Shown here piece after piece: positions 7,392 through 10,120 of a stretch of DNA of 10,120 nucleotides (the first letter of the stretch is position 1; each line of letters opens with the position of its first letter). This DNA comes from an uncultured Eubacteriales bacterium. GTDB lineage: Bacteria > Bacillota > Clostridia > Oscillospirales > Oscillospiraceae. Position numbers and translations under genes: made by a program. The stretch lies in the NCBI GenBank assembly GCA_900556535.1, contig USPI01000038.1, positions 1-10,120 on the forward strand, in the 5' to 3' direction. The notes under the pieces are model-generated. The model was given only the letters and a program-made list of their open reading frames with translations. It was not told the origin of the DNA and ran no database searches.

Positions 7392-7958
7392 ATGATACCA
7401 AGCAACGGTGTTGCTAAAAAAAGAAAACGCAAAAAGCTTGGACCGATCAGGCGCCGCAGGAGAAGGGAAAAAATACAGTCGATTTTGATTCTTTTGATTC
7501 AAGTGGTTTGTATATCGCTGCTGTTTGCGCATTCGATTAAAAAATATGCACCCGACACAATGCAGTGTACTCATAGTTTTAATACAACTATCTCCGATGT
7601 AAAACGTACTTATATTAGTCCTGGTACGAGCGTGGTATTTGAAACGTGTGAGGGCAAGGTGTTCATTAACTTCGACGGCGGAATCGGAACTCACCTCGCA
7701 GAAAGAATTGATGCCACTATTAAAGAACTCCGGTACTTAAGCGATAATAATATTGAAGTAAGCGTCAGAATCAGAAATGAGCCTGAGATTAATCCTTTGT
7801 CGGTGCATTTCAAAGAATACGAGATGGTTGCACTTGAAGATAACCAAACTCAAATTGATAAGTTCGAAAAGACTCAAAGGCTTAGCTTAGTGATATTCTG
7901 CATTTTGCTGCCCTTGTGGCTTGTGCTTGCGGTTGCTCATTACATTATCTTCAGATGA
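7392..7958 (+). CDS. Unrecognised two-pass membrane protein
   Basis: I do not recognise this protein's family. From the ATG at 7392 it has 188 residues. The N-terminus is extremely basic (KKRKRKK at 9-15, RRRRRR at 20-25) and runs into a hydrophobic segment at about 28-49. A polar region of about 110 residues with two early cysteines follows, and a second hydrophobic segment at about 164-187 ends in YIIFR. By the positive-inside rule both ends should face the cytoplasm, with the middle domain outside. There is no cleavable signal peptide or known catalytic motif. The gene is visibly AT-richer than its neighbours and uses codons such as AAA, ATT, AAT, TTA and GTA, which suggests separate ancestry. 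It is monocistronic, with its own consensus promoter and its own terminator. An accessory or orphan immunity-type role next to the RHS cassette is conceivable but only a guess. Confidence 0.8.
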   Translation: MIPSNGVAKKRKRKKLGPIRRRRRREKIQSILILLIQVVCISLLFAHSIKKYAPDTMQCTHSFNTTISDVKRTYISPGTSVVFETCEGKVFINFDGGIGTHLAERIDATIKELRYLSDNNIEVSVRIRNEPEINPLSVHFKEYEMVALEDNQTQIDKFEKTQRLSLVIFCILLPLWLVLAVAHYIIFR

Positions 7959-7979
7959 TCGGTAAATATCACCCCACCC

Positions 7980-8018
7980 GCAGGAGCATAGCACATACTA
8001 TGCTCCTGCTTTCATTTT
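7980..8018 (+). terminator. Intrinsic terminator of the membrane protein gene
   Basis: GCAGGAGCATAG (7980-7991) pairs perfectly over 12 bp with CTATGCTCCTGC (7998-8009) around a CACATA loop, and TTTCATTTT follows. It begins 22 bases after the stop codon. RHS coding sequence starts almost immediately beyond it, so this terminator would also block readthrough into the RHS region. Confidence 0.9.
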
Positions 8019-8060
8019 CGGCACATACATCGTATCGGGCTGGGGCAAAACAACAGCGGC

Positions 8061-10120
8061 ATGGCGTATTTCGATAACATCAGCGTGACGAAGGAGCCAT
8101 GCAGCAGCTACACCTACGACGACAAGGGCAACCCGGTGTCGGCCAAGGAGGGCGGAGCAAAAACAAGCTGTGAATATCAGAGCGGCACGAGCATCCTGAC
8201 AAAATACACCGCGTCAACAGGGGTGGTAACAAGCTTTACCTATGCGCCTACAACACATAACTTAAATACAGTAACTTCAGCCGGAGTTACAAGTACAAAC
8301 AGCTATAATTCGGCAGGGCTTGTGACACAGACCGTGAGCAGCGGCAACGGAGAGAGGCAGAAAACATCGTCAAGCTATGATGCTTATGGGCAGAGGACGG
8401 CGGCGACGGACGTAAACGGAACGGTCACTAAGTACGAATATGCACTTGGCCGCCGCATAACGGGGACGACAGTGGGCACTCAGGCGAGGCAGGAGTTCAA
8501 CTATAATTCCGCCGACAGAATGACCATGACGAGCATGGAAGGCCTCGCCGCGCATCACTACAGCTATTCAAATGGGCAGCTTTCTGCGCTCGCACGCAAA
8601 AGCCGGGTCGGCACGGGCGCGTTCACATGGCAGAGCTACCACTTCGCGTACGACCCCTTCGGCAACATGACGAAGATAAGCGTCAGCGGGGCGGATAACA
8701 CCGCCGCGAGCGCACCGTCAAGCGCGATCACGCTCGCACAGTACCGGTATGAAAGCGGCGTAAACAACGGCCGCTTGCAGGAGCTGACGTTTGGCAATGG
8801 TCAAACCGTTCAGTATACCTATGACAGGTTTGACAGGACGACGGCGGAACAGTATAATAATGTCACATATGAATATGCCTACGATGCATCCGGTCAGCTT
8901 GCAAAGCAGAGCTCGACGGCGGGCGAGGAATATAACTACGAATACGACAGCCTCGGCCGCCTGATCCGCAGCAACGAGTATAACGGCGGCACGCTTGAGC
9001 AGCGCACCGAGCATGTATACGATGCGTCCGACCGCCTGACGAAACAGACGTGGTATAACTCCGGCGGCACGACGACCGTGACCTATGCGTACAGCCCGAC
9101 TACGGGGCTGCTGACAAGCCTCAACGCCAATATTCAGGGCTCGAGCATCCCCGTGACGTATACATATCAGGGAGCGAATCAGCTGCGAAGCAAGACCGTC
9201 GGCGGCGTCATGGTAAGGGCGTACAACTTCCGCTATAATAATGACGGCAGCAAGAGCGCCCTGCCGGACTACATCAATTACCGAGACCCGGCGGGAGAAC
9301 TGATGTGCGGCGATAATTGCTTCTACGATGAGAGCGGCCGCTTGACAGAGATCAGGGACAGCTCGACCGTCAACCGAACGGATGTCACCCCGGTGACCAT
9401 AGCGACCTACGGCTATGACCGGCAGGGGCAGCTTACCACGGCGACGGTCCGCGGCACGAGCTACACCTACACCTATGACACCGCGGGAAACATCCAAAGC
9501 AAAAAAATCGGCGGCACGACGACCAATTACACCTACGGCAACAGCGCGTGGCGCGACCTGCTTACGGCGTATGACGGGCATGAGATAAGCTACGACGGCT
9601 GCGGCAACCCGACGAGGTATTACGACGGCAGCACGTTCACATGGACGCAGGGGCGCAAGCTGGCAACTGCAACGGTCGGCAATACGAACATAAGCTACAC
9701 CTACGACATGGCGGGCGTTCGCAGCAGCAAGACCGTAAACGGCACGGAGTACAGGTACACGACCCTCAGCGGACTTGTAACGCGGCAGACGGGCGGCAAT
9801 GCAGCGATAGACTTCATCTATGATGACAGCAATCAGCCGCTGGCGATGAAGTACAACGGCACGCTGTACTACTACATACTCAACGCGCAGGGCGACGTTG
9901 TTCGTATCATCGACGGCAGCCGAAATGTTGTCGCAAGCTACAGCTACGACCCTTGGGGCAAGATAATAAGCAGCAGCGGCACACTTGCGGAGGTAAATCC
10001 TCTGCGCTACCGTGGTTATTACTACGATTCCGAGACAGGGTTTTATTATGTATCCAGCCGTTATTACGATCCTGAGATTGGTCGGTGGATAAATGCGGAT
10101 TCACAGTTAAATGCGAAGGA
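8061..10120 (+). CDS. RHS/YD-repeat protein, apparently 5'-truncated, running off the window
   Basis: This frame is open from 7992 to the right edge with no stop and encodes dense YD repeats, seen as variants of YTYDxxGN/R: YTYDDKGN (near 8109), SYDAYGQR, FAYDPFGN, YTYDRFDR, YEYDSLGR, YTYDTAGN and YTYDMAGV. These fold into the beta-cage shell of RHS/teneurin-type proteins, usually exported and often carrying a C-terminal toxin. The RHS-associated core is at about 9880-10100, with DPWGKI, LRYRGYYYDSETGFYYV and SRYYDPEIGRWINAD. The window ends just after this core, before any C-terminal domain. The first in-frame ATG is 8061, but it lacks a Shine-Dalgarno, and similarity seems to begin upstream at RIGLGQNNSG (from about 8031), a mid-protein motif. 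No promoter, signal peptide or N-terminal domain is present. It is therefore probably a displaced internal fragment or silent cassette, even though its frame is intact. Confidence 0.85.
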   Translation, partial: MAYFDNISVTKEPCSSYTYDDKGNPVSAKEGGAKTSCEYQSGTSILTKYTASTGVVTSFTYAPTTHNLNTVTSAGVTSTNSYNSAGLVTQTVSSGNGERQKTSSSYDAYGQRTAATDVNGTVTKYEYALGRRITGTTVGTQARQEFNYNSADRMTMTSMEGLAAHHYSYSNGQLSALARKSRVGTGAFTWQSYHFAYDPFGNMTKISVSGADNTAASAPSSAITLAQYRYESGVNNGRLQELTFGNGQTVQYTYDRFDRTTAEQYNNVTYEYAYDASGQLAKQSSTAGEEYNYEYDSLGRLIRSNEYNGGTLEQRTEHVYDASDRLTKQTWYNSGGTTTVTYAYSPTTGLLTSLNANIQGSSIPVTYTYQGANQLRSKTVGGVMVRAYNFRYNNDGSKSALPDYINYRDPAGELMCGDNCFYDESGRLTEIRDSSTVNRTDVTPVTIATYGYDRQGQLTTATVRGTSYTYTYDTAGNIQSKKIGGTTTNYTYGNSAWRDLLTAYDGHEISYDGCGNPTRYYDGSTFTWTQGRKLATATVGNTNISYTYDMAGVRSSKTVNGTEYRYTTLSGLVTRQTGGNAAIDFIYDDSNQPLAMKYNGTLYYYILNAQGDVVRIIDGSRNVVASYSYDPWGKIISSSGTLAEVNPLRYRGYYYDSETGFYYVSSRYYDPEIGRWINADSQLNAK
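8100..10000 (+). repeat. Tandem YD-repeat coding region
   Basis: The reading frame repeats a degenerate unit of roughly 20 or more codons centred on TAC/TAT-ACC-TAC/TAT-GAC, decoding as YxYD followed by a small residue and G-N/R/Q. The units are diverged at DNA level, so this is an old protein repeat and not a recent tandem DNA duplication. Confidence 0.8.

Noticed and set aside
8090..8180. AAGGAG (8091-8096) just before an ATG at 8099 as a possible start signal in the RHS region
   Set aside because: That ATG is out of the RHS frame and reaches a stop after about 25 codons, and the 2-base spacing is too short.
8718..9581. A 287-codon minus-strand frame opposite the RHS region
   Set aside because: It is antisense to continuous YD repeats. 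Its apparent repetitiveness derives from the repeats on the other strand.
7310..10120. Possible complete defence or toxin-immunity system in the accessory region
   Set aside because: No toxin domain, nuclease, transposase or known immunity family can be identified. The RHS C-terminus lies outside the window, so a complete system cannot be claimed.

Overview
The window looks like a chromosomal segment from a fairly GC-rich anaerobic Firmicute, probably class Clostridia and perhaps an Oscillospiraceae/Ruminococcaceae-type gut bacterium. The evidence is the paired glgC-glgD arrangement, which is typical of Firmicutes, the strong Shine-Dalgarno sites, the tight operon spacing and a clostridial-style RHS/YD-repeat protein. 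The taxonomic placement is inferred from gene content and style only.

From 1 to 1551 lie two housekeeping genes: prs (PRPP synthetase, whose start codon almost certainly straddles the left window edge) and pth (peptidyl-tRNA hydrolase). A hairpin with a T-run follows pth. It overlaps a second hairpin that cannot form at the same time, giving an attenuator-like arrangement just ahead of glgC.

From 1632 to 7232 lies a compact glycogen operon: glgC (catalytic ADP-glucose pyrophosphorylase), glgD (its degenerate regulatory paralogue), glgP (glycogen phosphorylase) and a PfkB-family kinase that closely resembles pseudouridine kinase (psuK). The psuK start lies inside the end of glgP. GlgC/GlgD turn glucose-1-phosphate into ADP-glucose for glycogen synthesis, and GlgP returns glucose-1-phosphate from stored glycogen. 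Glycogen synthase and branching enzyme are not in the window. The operon ends in a strong intrinsic terminator at 7271-7309.

From about 7310 the character changes. A perfect-consensus sigma-A promoter (TTGACA, 18 bp, TATAAT) precedes an AT-richer gene for an unrecognised two-pass membrane protein. That gene ends at a second intrinsic terminator whose stem and 5' flank resemble the first. Directly after it begins, without a recognisable N-terminus, start signal or promoter, the interior of a large RHS/YD-repeat protein, which stays open to the right edge. The window ends just after the conserved RHS core, where a variable C-terminal (often toxin) domain would normally start. The accessory part at 7310-10120 is the most interesting stretch: an island-like orphan membrane gene between look-alike terminators, followed by a 5'-truncated RHS cassette whose composition shifts near its 3' end. 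I see no tRNA, rRNA, CRISPR array, insertion sequence or transposase.
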